DNA of 18,270 nt from an uncultured Pirellulaceae bacterium (GTDB lineage: Bacteria; Planctomycetota; Planctomycetia; Pirellulales; Pirellulaceae), in assembly GCA_947258905.1 (NCBI GenBank), contig CAMYKF010000284.1, positions 1-18,270 on the forward strand. The letters are read 5' to 3'. Below are positions 8,701-17,200 of this stretch, one piece after another. The notes under the pieces are model-generated. The model did no database searches. It saw only the letters and a list, made by a program, of their open reading frames with translations, and was not told the DNA's origin. A program made the position numbers and the translations under genes. Positions within the stretch are counted from its first letter, which is position 1; each line of letters starts with the position of its first letter.

Positions 8701-8824
8701 GGCGACGGACGTAAGCCGGCGTGGGTTCCCGCCACGCATCGAGGTCGTTGCCAGAGACTCCGTCAGCAGAGTCGACTTCTTCACCCGGGCTGCGCCAGTA
8801 TTGTTTTGTTTTACTATCGGGCAT
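5765..8824 (-). CDS. actB: Alternative complex III molybdopterin-family/iron-sulfur subunit ActB
   Basis: A 1019-residue fusion typical of ActB: a molybdopterin-oxidoreductase-like domain (~80-700) followed by an NrfC/PsrB-like ferredoxin domain (~775-965). The N-terminus has a twin-arginine motif (RRSFLK, 41-46) and a hydrophobic stretch ending at SGC with Cys60, a possible lipobox, so export by Tat with lipid anchoring is likely. Ferredoxin cysteines are 788/791/794/798, 843/846/851/855, 875/881/885 with Thr878 in place of one cysteine (the expected [3Fe-4S] site, CVGTRYCANNC), and 923/926/953/957. The first domain also has Cys90-x2-Cys93-x3-Cys97-x27-Cys125, an FS0-type [4Fe-4S] pattern as in formate dehydrogenases, which ActB proteins described from Rhodothermus and Flavobacterium are thought to lack. 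ActB transfers electrons within the quinol:cytochrome c oxidoreductase. It overlaps actC by 8 bases. Confidence 0.94.
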   Translation of the reverse strand: MPDSKTKQYWRSPGEEVDSADGVSGNDLDAWREPTPAYVRRRSFLKAVGFGVAGLTVSGCQQTPEIKAIPLPIQPAGVTAGRPMHYATVCGACTAGCGMLATCRDGRPTKLEGLPEHPTSAGGLCAMGQASLLGLYDQLRFDAPQQDGNATTWDEADQAIVARLKNIDESGKAICLLTGSVASPTLNQVIDGFLGSYQDGRRVNFDSLSSSTIADAHQATHGVRAVPQFYFDKAEVIVSFGADFLGTWISPVQFTTQRTAGRQLDRDEPFMSFHAQFESCTSLTGANADLRMALAPGEFGLELTRLAVKVAELTNQSVDVETLAESSIPQQTIEELADRLVHAKGHSLVISGENDLKVQKLCNFINHSLGNYGSTLNISQPSGIRQGNDGELAALVADMKSGAVGALLVHATNPLFELPASLGFVEALDNVDVVVQFSTRPDETTEYADFVCPIPHFLEGWNDYEIRPGLYSLGQPVIQTLFDTRPLMESLGQWTGETAGSRDLIQRFWESTVYPQAESRESFPKFFHTALHDGFVDVGTDSGEGADSFALEAVEPVTVVTGGNEFSLVAYAKVGLQNGTHACNPWLQEMPDPVSKVTWDNYACLSVATAKLLGVEEGDVVRLSLDDSSPSLELPVYVLPGVHDQVVAVAFGYGGVATERFAGIGPSWIESRPTVNAEGRVGQNIAPLMNLENNVLRNWRPGLSVQPTGEKHELASTQTWHRITVPKNLAPPGAERRPIVQETSFAAFQKDPHSGHIEHHEFGPDKLYPPDHPTDGRQWAMAIDLTKCTGCSACVVACQAENNISVVGKDEVRRRRDMHWMRIDRYFSGEGDDVEVVHQPMMCQHCDNASCENVCPVLATIQTSEGLNAQVYNRCVGTRYCANNCAYKVRRFNWFYYDRPDGLENMALNPEVTVRSRGIMEKCSFCVQRIQNAKIEARVQGIPVAADAVQTACQQSCPADAIVFGDINHPESPVSRLMRDNPRAFRVLEELDVEPSVHYLTKVRNSVDVAASEGDEHHG
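5782..5787 (-). promoter_or_regulatory. actC ribosome binding site deciding the start
   Basis: The minus strand reads AGGGAG, then nine bases, then ATGGCTGA. This spacing supports the ATG at 5772. The in-frame ATG at 5781 touches the AGGGAG directly and the one at 5802 lies upstream of it, so both are unlikely starts. Confidence 0.6.
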
Positions 8825-8905
8825 GACTCGCTCCGCCGGGAAAGCTCTTCAAAGCTTGTTGTTTGAATGACAACTCAAATCCCATTTGTTTAATCTCAAC
8901 GGTTA

Positions 8906-9601
8906 CTAGTAGTGACAGGTCGTACAGTCAGTGGAGGCATTCACCGGTTTGCCTTTGACGCCAATTCGATTCGACTCCCGGTGGCAATTAACACACCAGC
9001 CCATTGACAGGTTTTCGACCTGTCGCATGCGTTCCATCGTTTCAACATTGCCATGACAAGTCTGGCAGTCGATATCTGCCGCAAGATGAGCGCGATGATC
9101 GAAATAAACGTAATCCGGGAGATTGTGAACCTTGACCCATTCGATGGGCGTAATTTGTCGATCGGGATCTCTCAGCCGCTCGGTATCCAGGGCGAGTGCG
9201 TCGTAAAGTTTGCGCAGCTCTTCCGATTCGGGCACGGTGAGCATCGTCTCTTCCTCGCTCAGTTCCCGACCTTCCTCCCTGGCTTGTTCCTTGAGTTCGT
9301 CGATACGTTTGCTTTCCGCCTGCACGGCACCCCACGATGATGTGACGATGGAATGACAATTCATGCACACGTTGGAGGATGGGATGCCCGCATGGCGACT
9401 GGTTTCGACACCGGTGTGGCAGTACTGACAATCAATCGAAAGTTCGCCGGCGTGCAAATGATGTGAGTAGGCAATCGGCTGCATTGGCTGGTAGTCCTGT
9501 TGATTGTCAGGGAGGTGGTACGAGCGTGAACCGCTCACTACCGCGATCAGCGAAATGACTACTCCGATAATTAGCAGGTAGGTAAAAGCTGATTGATTCA
9601 T
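8906..9601 (-). CDS. actA: Alternative complex III pentahaem cytochrome c subunit ActA
   Basis: A 231-residue periplasmic multihaem cytochrome with one N-terminal membrane helix (~7-24). Five CXXCH motifs are present, at residues 58-62, 79-83, 179-183, 203-207 and 226-230, the number expected for ActA. The core SIDCQYCHTG...RHAGIPSSNVCMNCH and WVKVHNLPDYVYFDHRAH are hallmarks of the family. ActA carries electrons from quinol oxidation through haem c groups toward soluble or bound electron acceptors. The stretch between haems 2 and 3 holds a long charged helix-like insertion (about residues 92-140, rich in Glu, Arg and Lys) that the homologues I know lack or have shorter. The gene is first in the ACIII set and starts 9 bases after the preceding small gene. 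Confidence 0.94.
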   Translation of the reverse strand: MNQSAFTYLLIIGVVISLIAVVSGSRSYHLPDNQQDYQPMQPIAYSHHLHAGELSIDCQYCHTGVETSRHAGIPSSNVCMNCHSIVTSSWGAVQAESKRIDELKEQAREEGRELSEEETMLTVPESEELRKLYDALALDTERLRDPDRQITPIEWVKVHNLPDYVYFDHRAHLAADIDCQTCHGNVETMERMRQVENLSMGWCVNCHRESNRIGVKGKPVNASTDCTTCHY

Positions 9602-9607
9602 GGTTAG

Positions 9608-9612
9608 CCTTT
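9608..9612 (-). promoter_or_regulatory. actA ribosome binding site overlapping the small-gene stop
   Basis: The minus strand reads TAAAGGCTAACCATG: AAAGG overlaps the stop of the 67-codon gene and the actA ATG follows after six bases. The layout is almost identical to the cytochrome-narG junction (13 of 15 bases). It implies that ribosomes finishing the small gene can feed actA, linking the nar and act modules. Confidence 0.6.
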
Positions 9613-9814
9613 AACAATTGATTTCCGCATTCAGCTCCGGATTACCCTGATGGATCCGCCTGATGACCTTGGCGATCATCCCCCGGCACAGCCAGATCGC
9701 AACACCACACAACAGGTTCGGGATGGAGATCCAGAGATTTCGAAAAGCGACCGGCTTGCCTTCGGATTCCCAAAAGGCCTCGTTATCCGGTTCCCATTTT
9801 TCGATCCTGGCCAT
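9611..9814 (-). CDS. 67-residue protein matching the N-terminus of a NarK2-type transporter (truncated)
   Basis: Residues 5-42 (KWEPDNEAFWESEGKPVAFR followed by NLWISIPNLL) match the preamble and first helix of NarK2-type nitrate/nitrite antiporters; compare E. coli NarK WRPEDPAFWQQRG...ASRNLWISVP. Similarity stops inside TM1. The rest is a basic segment (RGMIAKVIRRIHQG) and a short polar tail. The remaining eleven transmembrane helices are absent. The ATG at 9814 follows AGGGGA and lies 14 bases after the narK stop, and the TAA stop overlaps the actA ribosome binding site, so it looks translated and coupled. It is either the remnant of a second, tandem narK, as in NarK1-NarK2 arrays and fusions, or a remnant kept as a single-helix membrane peptide. 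A longer frame extends upstream to 9982 but overlaps narK, so the ATG at 9814 is preferred. Confidence 0.7.
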   Translation of the reverse strand: MARIEKWEPDNEAFWESEGKPVAFRNLWISIPNLLCGVAIWLCRGMIAKVIRRIHQGNPELNAEINC

Positions 9815-9828
9815 GATTCCCCTGGGAG

Positions 9829-11361
9829 TTACACGTGCAAGTCTGGAACCTGTTCCTTGAGTTGCCTTTGCACCACGATGTGCATCCAGATCAGGCAAAC
9901 AGCAATCAGCAATGCGAAGAACAACCAGCAGGATGTCCACAACCCGGTTGCCTTGAGCAGGTATCCAAAGATCACCGGGCAAACAAATCCACCGAGGCCG
10001 CCGAGCACACCGACAATGCCACCCACGACACCGACATCGGTGGGGAAGTAATCAGGAATGTGCTTGTAGACGGCCGCTTTTCCGATCCCCATGACAGCGC
10101 CCAGGATCAGGCTCAATGCCGTGAACACCCAGATGTTTGCCTGGAAAAAGATTTCCGTTTCGCCGCGAGCAATTAGTTCTTTTCGTTTGACAGCCTGGCC
10201 AACTTCCACAACCGGCTCCTGCCAGCTCATCGATCGGGGCAGAACCAGGGTGCGTTCGAAGCGTTCTTCATCAGTCACCAGTTGGCCCTCTTTCCCCTGG
10301 AACGGATACGCCGATTCCTGACCCGTTTTGGTCGCCCGGATCACAATTTCGTTGTCAGTTATCCGAACGACTTCGCCATCCCCACGCGCCATCACGCCGC
10401 TGCCGGGTGAGCGAATGTTCATCTGAGGAACGAGCAGCAGCAAACAACAGATCAGCGAGGCACCCAGCACCCAGTACATCACCAGGCGAGCGCCCCAGAC
10501 GTCGGACAACCACCCGCCGAGTGCCCGAATCACCCCCGAGGGCAGACTGTTGACGGCAGCCAGCATACCGGCCATGAACACGGTGGTGGAATACACGTTC
10601 ACGTAATACGGAACCAGCCATTGGGCCAGCGCAACAAAGCCACCGAACACAAAGAAGTAGTACAGGCCAAACCGCCAGACGCGGATGTTCCTGAGCGGTG
10701 CCAATCGCTGAGACAGTGTTTTGGCGGCACTCCCCGGTGGCAATCGGGTTTTGGTGCTCAACAGGAAAAAAATGCCCGTCACGACCAGCATCCCGGCATA
10801 TATTTTTGGCAGTGTTCGCCAACCTTCGATGTTCTCGCCATTGTTGGTCAACCAGTTCAGAACGCTGGGGGCACCCAGTGTGGTCAAGGCAGCGCCGGCA
10901 TTTCCGGCGCCGAATATTCCCAGTGCCGTTCCCTGACGGTGACGGGGAAACCAGACCGACGTGTAGGCAATTCCAACGGCGAAACTGGTGCCGCAGAATC
11001 CGAATCCCAAACCGGCAAAAAAGAAACTCCAGTAGCTGTCGCAAAAGCTGACCAGATACATCGGGATCGCCGCAAACAGCAACAGCAGCCCGTAAACAAT
11101 GCGACCACCCCACTTGTCAGTCGCCAGCCCCATGGGCAATCGAAACAAGGCACCGGTCAGGACCGGAATCCCGATCAGCCAGCCCATATCCGAGGGGCCC
11201 CATTGATGAACACCATTGGCAACCAGCCAGGTGATCAACACGCCATACATCATCCAGCAGGCAAAGCAGACGGTGAATGCGAAGGTATTGACGGCCAGAA
11301 TCCACCAGCCAAATTTCATTTCCTCAGGGGTAAGATCTTCGTTCATTCCGACCGCGGTCAT
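9829..11361 (-). CDS. narK: NarK-family nitrate/nitrite transporter (NarK1-like) with large periplasmic insertion
   Basis: A 510-residue major facilitator superfamily transporter expected to move nitrate and/or nitrite across the membrane. Both nitrate-signature glycine motifs are present: GAGNAGAALTTLGAP (~151-165, TM5) and GVVGGIVGVLGGLGG (~444-458, TM11). Arg74 in FRLPMG and Arg279 in VIRALGG fit the conserved substrate-binding arginines of the family. The N-terminus, without the W-x-P-E-D/N-x-x-F-W preamble of NarK2 types, points to the NarK1 (proton-symporter) branch. Unusually, residues ~313-406 form a hydrophilic, beta-rich stretch between TM9 and TM10, on the periplasmic side if topology is standard; normal NarK proteins have a short loop there. 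The start at 11361 has AAAAGG upstream at long spacing; a second ATG at 11346 (Met6) is possible. Confidence 0.92.
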   Translation of the reverse strand: MTAVGMNEDLTPEEMKFGWWILAVNTFAFTVCFACWMMYGVLITWLVANGVHQWGPSDMGWLIGIPVLTGALFRLPMGLATDKWGGRIVYGLLLLFAAIPMYLVSFCDSYWSFFFAGLGFGFCGTSFAVGIAYTSVWFPRHRQGTALGIFGAGNAGAALTTLGAPSVLNWLTNNGENIEGWRTLPKIYAGMLVVTGIFFLLSTKTRLPPGSAAKTLSQRLAPLRNIRVWRFGLYYFFVFGGFVALAQWLVPYYVNVYSTTVFMAGMLAAVNSLPSGVIRALGGWLSDVWGARLVMYWVLGASLICCLLLLVPQMNIRSPGSGVMARGDGEVVRITDNEIVIRATKTGQESAYPFQGKEGQLVTDEERFERTLVLPRSMSWQEPVVEVGQAVKRKELIARGETEIFFQANIWVFTALSLILGAVMGIGKAAVYKHIPDYFPTDVGVVGGIVGVLGGLGGFVCPVIFGYLLKATGLWTSCWLFFALLIAVCLIWMHIVVQRQLKEQVPDLHV

Positions 11362-11448
11362 ATCGCTTCGTTCGCCTTTTCTTTTTCGTGTTCATTTCAG
11401 TTAAGTTGTCGCGTGCATGTGCATTTGTTGCCCGACGCGGTTTGTGAC

Positions 11449-12156
11449 CTACTCGCGCCCGTACCAGCGGACAACCTGCGTTTTTCGCCACAGGTAGGGA
11501 TTGGGTACCACCAAAATGTGAACGAGCCGGGTAAAGGGGAAAATCAAAATCAGCAAAAATGCATTGATGATGTGCCACTTGACCAGCCACGGCAGCCCGA
11601 TAATCCATGAGGTGTCCGGCTGAAATTTCACCAACGACCACAGGTAGGGAGTCATGGACGTGGCAAACCAGGAGGAACCCCAGGGGTGAAAGATCGCGAC
11701 TGCTACGCCCGAGACGAGTTGGGTAAGCAGCAGGAAGTACAGCAGCGTATCGATGCGACTGGTCACCAGGCGGACTTTCGAGTTGGACATGCGTCGCACA
11801 ATAATGCCGATCATGCCCACGATCGTCAGCAAACCAGCTGCCAGGGCAGTGATTTCCAGTACGTACAACCGAATGGGGTGCGCGTTCCACGCGAGAATGC
11901 CGCGCGGGATCAGGAAAGCCACAATATGTCCCAGCAGGACGAACAAGATGCCGTAGTGAAACGGCACCATCGTCCAAAAGTGGTTCTTGTTTTCCAGCAG
12001 TTGCGAGGACAGGCTGGAGTAAGTAAATGTCTGCGTGCGATACCGCAGCACCGTTACCAGAAAAAAGGTGAACAGCGCCACGTAGGGCAAGGCCACAAAG
12101 AATACCGGCTGCAGGTTCGACAGCCATGCGGTCACATTGGCGTATATTTCAGTCAT
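11449..12156 (-). CDS. narI: Nitrate reductase / nitrite oxidoreductase gamma subunit (dihaem b membrane anchor)
   Basis: A 235-residue integral membrane cytochrome b that exchanges electrons with the quinone pool and anchors NarGH to the inner face of the membrane. About five transmembrane helices are visible (~17-37, 68-87, 98-120, 137-157, 193-216). The four haem ligands can be placed at His67 and His77 in one helix and His195 and His213 in the last; the 10- and 18-residue spacings match E. coli His56/66 and His187/205. The ATG is preceded by GAGG, and the gene begins 35 bases after narJ. The next gene, narK, starts 87 bases further on, the longest gap inside the nar-act block; I found no convincing promoter or terminator in it. 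Confidence 0.95.
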   Translation of the reverse strand: MTEIYANVTAWLSNLQPVFFVALPYVALFTFFLVTVLRYRTQTFTYSSLSSQLLENKNHFWTMVPFHYGILFVLLGHIVAFLIPRGILAWNAHPIRLYVLEITALAAGLLTIVGMIGIIVRRMSNSKVRLVTSRIDTLLYFLLLTQLVSGVAVAIFHPWGSSWFATSMTPYLWSLVKFQPDTSWIIGLPWLVKWHIINAFLLILIFPFTRLVHILVVPNPYLWRKTQVVRWYGRE

Positions 12157-12191
12157 GAGTCAGGCCTCGTTCGGCGCAACCAACAGTTGAA

Positions 12192-12770
12192 TTATTGAAT
12201 AATTGGTAATTCGACATAGGGAGAACTCGCCATTTCCGGCTCCTCAAGTCCGGCAGGCATTTCAAATCGACTTCGTAACAACCGGATCAAGCCCCCGATC
12301 AATCGATGGTGCGGATTGTCTTCCGCAATCCACTCGCCAATGATCTCAAGGGAAGGAATCACACAGGACCAGGCAAACAGATTCGCCTCATCGCGGGACA
12401 TACGACTCAGAATTCGCAACACCTGCGAAACGTGATCAGGCAACTCGCCGGTTTCCGGGATCTGCAAAAATTGCAAATACTGCCGTAACTTGACCAGAAA
12501 CAAGCCGCGGTTGTAATCTTCGCCGAACAGGTGCCACCCGAGATCCAGCGTTCCGGACTTGTTCAGGTCAAACGTCTTGATGTACAGCTCTTCCAGCTCT
12601 GCCAAAGAAAGCGAAGAAATTTCGACGGCGTACTGAACGACCATCTCGTGAACGTCGGGATTCTCGTCTTCCAGCAGATCGATGCAGGATTGAACTTTCA
12701 GGTTGTGATCGTGTTCGGGATACAGCAGGAGTTCTGCCCAGGCATCCAGAAGTGAATTGCATGGTTCCAT
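12192..12770 (-). CDS. narJ: Nitrate reductase assembly chaperone (delta subunit)
   Basis: A 192-residue soluble protein of the NarJ/TorD-like chaperone family. NarJ holds apo-NarGH for molybdenum cofactor and cluster insertion before attachment to NarI, and is not part of the final enzyme. The diagnostic NarJ core is visible around residues 58-95: ELEELYIKTFDLN, then GWHLFGEDYNRG and LVKLRQYL, followed by GELPDHVSQVLRILSRM. Length is close to the usual ~200-240 residues. It overlaps narH by one base and sits directly before narI, the classical GHJI order, which supports the assignment. I see no missing family core. Confidence 0.93.
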   Translation of the reverse strand: MEPCNSLLDAWAELLLYPEHDHNLKVQSCIDLLEDENPDVHEMVVQYAVEISSLSLAELEELYIKTFDLNKSGTLDLGWHLFGEDYNRGLFLVKLRQYLQFLQIPETGELPDHVSQVLRILSRMSRDEANLFAWSCVIPSLEIIGEWIAEDNPHHRLIGGLIRLLRSRFEMPAGLEEPEMASSPYVELPIIQ

Positions 12771-14266
12771 TACGATCCTCTCTTTGGTCCAGACAAAAAT
12801 CCGAAGCCTGCCGAGGCCTTGGCTTCATGGGGGTCCGACAGCGACGCCAGCGCCTGCTCGCGTTGCATCGGCGGGATCACAAAGCGTTCCTCGAAGGTGC
12901 ACAGGGACGTCAGTTTGTAGATGGCGTCGGCTTCCTCCGGAGTGCAATCAGCTTCGGCCAGCATCTGCTCGGCCATTTCCAGCGACACGTCGCCTACCGT
13001 CAGAGCCCGCCTGTACCAGCGAACCGCTTTCTGTTTCCGGAGTGCGTAAACCAGGTGGCCCTGTTGCCCGGCGCCGAACAGATTGGCCAGGAATTGCAAC
13101 GGCACGCGTGAATCTTCGATGTCGTGGAACAGCTCGTCGTTCACGGCATCCAGGGCGCCGCTTTCACGCCGACGGGCAATCACGGGCGCCATGGGCGGCA
13201 CGTAAAACAACATTGGGAAAGTGCGGTATTCGATGTGGGGCGGCAGGGCAAGCTTCCAGTCAATGACATACTTGTAGACCGGTGATTCCTGCGCCGATTC
13301 GATGACCGCTTCGGGGATGCCATTCTTCATCGCCGCATCGATGACGTGCGGATCGTTGGGATCGAGAATCAGGCTGCGTTGCCCTTCGATCAGTTCTTCA
13401 TCAGGAAGATTGGCAACTTCCTCGATTCGGTCCGCGTCATACAGCATGTTGCCGAGGTAGCGAATGCGACCCACGCAGGAGTGGAAACAGGCGGGAGCCT
13501 GTCCGGTCTCCAGTCGCGGAAAACACAAAATGCACTTTTCCGACTTGCCAGTAAACCAGTTGAAATACACTTTCTTGTAAGGACAGGCGGCGACGCAGGA
13601 CCGCCAGGCACGACATCGCTTTTGATCGACCAGCACAATCCCGTCTTCGCCCCGCTTGTAAAGTGCGCCGGAGGGGCAGGAGGCTACACAGGACGGGTTC
13701 AGACAGTGATTGCAGATGCGGGGAAAGTAGAAGAACACCAGCTGTTCAACCGAGAACAACTGCAACTTCTGTTCTTCCGTGAGCCCGTCCAGGTTGGGAT
13801 CGTTTTGGGCGTAGACGGGCGAACCTCCCAGATCATCGTCCCAGTTGGGTCCGGCTTCCACAGCGATATGCTCGCCCGTGATCATGGAGATCGGCCGGGC
13901 AGTCGGTTGATCAGCGCCTTCGGGAGCATTGAACAGATTTTGGTAGTCGTAGGTCCAGGGTTCGTAGTAGTCATCCATGCTGGGCATGTGCGGATGGTGG
14001 AAGATGTTTCCAATCACCTTCAGCTTGCTGGTGGACTTCAGTTGAACCAGCTGACCGTCCGGTTTCTCCCAGCCGCCCTTGAACTTCTCCTGGTCTTCCC
14101 ATTTGGTGGGAAACCCGGTGCCTGGTTTTGTCTCGACATTATTCCACCACATGTAGTCCGTGCCCTTGCGGTCGGTCCAGATGTTTTTGCAGGCAATGCT
14201 GCAGGTGTGACAACCGATGCACTTGTCCAGGTGGAACATCATCGCAACTTGTGAGCGTACGTTCAT
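12770..14266 (-). CDS. narH: Nitrate reductase / nitrite oxidoreductase beta subunit (iron-sulfur)
   Basis: A 498-residue ferredoxin-type subunit that wires electrons between the NarI haems and the NarG active site. All four cysteine groups of the family are present: Cys16/19/22/26 (the same numbering as E. coli NarH), Cys185/188/193/197, Cys218-Trp221-Cys224-Cys228 and Cys245/248/260/264. Trp221 replaces the second cysteine of its group, as in E. coli, and marks the single [3Fe-4S] cluster; the others should be [4Fe-4S]. The strongly conserved CVGRIRYLG and SPVYK...WKLALP...EYRTFPM blocks follow. The ATG is preceded by GGAAAGG at good spacing. Its TAA stop shares one base with the narJ start (TAATG), indicating translational coupling. 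No export signal is present, consistent with a cytoplasmic location. Confidence 0.97.
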   Translation of the reverse strand: MNVRSQVAMMFHLDKCIGCHTCSIACKNIWTDRKGTDYMWWNNVETKPGTGFPTKWEDQEKFKGGWEKPDGQLVQLKSTSKLKVIGNIFHHPHMPSMDDYYEPWTYDYQNLFNAPEGADQPTARPISMITGEHIAVEAGPNWDDDLGGSPVYAQNDPNLDGLTEEQKLQLFSVEQLVFFYFPRICNHCLNPSCVASCPSGALYKRGEDGIVLVDQKRCRAWRSCVAACPYKKVYFNWFTGKSEKCILCFPRLETGQAPACFHSCVGRIRYLGNMLYDADRIEEVANLPDEELIEGQRSLILDPNDPHVIDAAMKNGIPEAVIESAQESPVYKYVIDWKLALPPHIEYRTFPMLFYVPPMAPVIARRRESGALDAVNDELFHDIEDSRVPLQFLANLFGAGQQGHLVYALRKQKAVRWYRRALTVGDVSLEMAEQMLAEADCTPEEADAIYKLTSLCTFEERFVIPPMQREQALASLSDPHEAKASAGFGFLSGPKRGS

Positions 14267-14285
14267 CCTGTGCCTTTCCGGGGTT

Positions 14286-17200
14286 CTACCATTTCAATTC
14301 GGGTAATTTGCGAACCATGATGTGGGTGTCCCGGTTGCAACCGATCGGGCCCCAGTAGTTAAAGTGATATGTAAATTGGCCATATCCACCTGCCATGAAG
14401 TTGGGTTTCAGGCGGGTTCGGGTCAGACTGTTGTGGCCACCAGCGCGGCGGTTTTTACGCAATGGCGATTTGGGAACCGAATAGGTTCTCTCGGGCGAGT
14501 GGTATTGAATGCACACGCCCGGAGGAATCCTTGCACTGACGACCGCACGCGTAACAACCACACCGTGATCGTTGTGCACTTCAACCCAGTCGTTGTCGTT
14601 GATGCTGATATCCGCAGCGTCCTTGTCATTCATCCACAGCGGTTCCACACCACGCGACAAGGTGGTCATGCGCTGGTTGTCACCATAGGTCGAGTGGATA
14701 TGCCATTTGCCATGCGGCGTCAGGTAGTTGAGCGTTTTGGTGGGCCCAACTTCCGTGCTGAACCGCATGTCGGCATACTGCGTCGGCAACGGTTTGGGCT
14801 TGTAGGTACACAGATGTTCTCCGAATTGCAGATACATCTGATGATCGAGATAAAAATGCTGCCGACCGGTCAGCGTTCGCCACGGCACCAGTGACTCGAC
14901 GTTGTAGGTGAATGGCGAATAAGTGCGACCGTTCTCGATCAGGGCGGACCACATGGGGCTGTTGATGAACCGTTGCGGTCGCGTTTGTAAAGTCTCGTAA
15001 TCGCAACGCACGCTGCGTGTTGCTTCGGCAAGGTGGGTCAGGTTCAGACCGACTTTCTTCTGAATGTTTTCGTACGAGCGATAAGCCAGCTCTCCATTGG
15101 TCACCGACGCAAAATGCAGAATCGCATTACAGACGTGTTCGTCAGCCTTGATGGAGATGAACTTTCCAGCTTCCCATTCTTCCGTCGGCCAGCTGGCCAG
15201 ACATTCCTCATAGATGTCGTCGATCATGTAGTGGGTGCCGTGAGCTCCCAATCCGTTTTTGGCTGCCAGCGGTCCAAAGGAAATGAACTGGTTGTAGAGG
15301 TTTTTGTAATCCCGCTCGACAACCTTCAGGTTGGGCATGGTCTTGCCGGGAATCGCTTCGCATTCGCCCTGCTTCCAGTCCTCGAGCGTTGGCTGGGCGA
15401 TTTCCGCGGGAGAATCGTGCTCCAGCGGAGCGGCCACGACATCCTTGACCTTTTCGGGGAAGTGTTTCTCAGCCAGTTCGGAAAACTTTTTCGCGATCGC
15501 GCGGAAGATCTGCCAGTCGCTTTTGGATTCCCAACAGGGAGGCACCGCCGCAGACAGCGGGTGGATAAAGCTGTGCATGTCGGTGGAATTGAGATCCGCT
15601 TTCTCGTACCACGTCGCGGCGGGCAAGATAATGTCGGAGTACAGAGCCGATGTATCCATGCGGAAGTTCAAATCGACCACCAGGTCCATCTTGCCTTGCG
15701 GCGCGTTTTCGTGCCATTTGATCTCGCGCACCGAATCCTCAGCCAGATCTTCGGCAATGGCATTGGTATGCGTGCCGAGGTAGTGCTTCAGGAAGTATTC
15801 ATGTCCCTTGGAACTGGACATCAGTGCATTGCCACGCCAGATGTACCAGACACGTGGCCAGTTTTCTTCTGCGTCGGGATCCTCGACTGAAAATTGCAAA
15901 TCGCCCGATTTCAGCTGATCGACGACGTGTTTGACAATGTCGTCATTTGACCGGGCGCCGGCGGCTTCGGCTTCTCGGGGAATCTCCAGCGAACTTTTGT
16001 TGAACTGCGGATAGAAGGGCAGCCAGCCGGATCGCACAGCCCGGGCCTGCACGTCCATTGTGTGCCCCTGGGCCAGTGAGTTCTCAGGCTGGTTGCGAGG
16101 TACGGTGTGATAGTCGGTAAAGCTTTTTTCGTAACGCCATTGATCGGTGTGGACGTAATGCCAGCTGGGTGCGTTCTGGAGTCGTACGGCCGGGAACCAG
16201 TCCTTGCCCATGGCAATGGAGCCCCATGATTCGCCGGGCGCCAGTTTTTCCTGTCCGACATAATGAGCCAGTCCGCCGCCGTTTACACCGACGCATCCAC
16301 AGAACATGAGGCAATTAATGCCGGCTCGATACATCAGGTTGGCGTGATACCAGTGATTGATTCCGGCACCGATGATGATCGTACACTTGCCTTTGGTGTG
16401 CTCGGCTGTCGTTATCCATTCGCGTGCGAATCGGATGACGCGTTCGCGGCACATGCCGGTGTACTTTTCCGACCAGGCAGGGGTATACGGTGTATCCACG
16501 TCGTAGCTGTCCGGATAATTGCCGGGCAACCCACGGGGCACGCCGTACTGGGCCATCATCAGGTCATAGGCGGTGGCGACCAGGACGGTCTCGCCATCGG
16601 CGGTCTGGATTTTTCGGACGGGCACGCCCCGGGCCAATTCAGTGGCTTCGCCAAAGTCATCGAGCTGGACCTGCACCACTTCATCATGGTTGTCCAGCAT
16701 GGTCAGGGTCGGATCGATGGTGCTGCCGTCCTTGCCATCTTTCAATGTCAGATTCCATTTGCCGCCAGTCGAGTCCCAGCGGAAACCGCTGCTGCCCATC
16801 GGCATTTTGGGTTTGTGGTCGGTGGCGTCCCACATCAGGAACTTCCATTCGCCGTTTTCTTCATCGCTGTAATTCGACAGTCGTCCCGCTCGCAACATCT
16901 GGTCGGGCCGGTACAAACCGTCGCTGTCGGTTGGCTTTAGTTCGACCAGCAAGGGGCCGTCGGTGTAGCGCTTGACATAGTTGATGAAGTAGGGAGTTTG
17001 CTTTTCGTGATGGGCTTCCTTGAGAATCACATGCCCGACGGCCATCCACCAGGCACCGTCCTGGCCAGCATTGATGGAAACCCATTCATCGGCATACTTG
17101 GCGACCTGGTTGAAGTCGGGCGCAAAGACCCACATCTTGGTGCCATTGTGTCTGGCTTCGGCCGCAAAATGACAATCCGGCGTACGTGTCATGTTCAGAT

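Noticed and set aside
11324..11395. 23-codon basic leader-like frame (MNTKKKRRTKR...) overlapping the narK start
   Set aside because: It has no ribosome binding site, and its Lys/Arg content comes from the purine-rich narK leader; nothing supports attenuation or coupling.
11362..11448. Possible internal promoter between narI and narK
   Set aside because: The 87-base gap has no convincing -35/-10 pair or hairpin terminator.
10621..11610. 329-codon plus-strand open frame
   Set aside because: It lies antisense to narK and narI and gives a Gln/Asn/His-rich product with no domain; both opposite-strand genes are well supported.
13346..14254. 302-codon plus-strand open frame
   Set aside because: It is antisense to narH, which has every expected iron-sulfur ligand.
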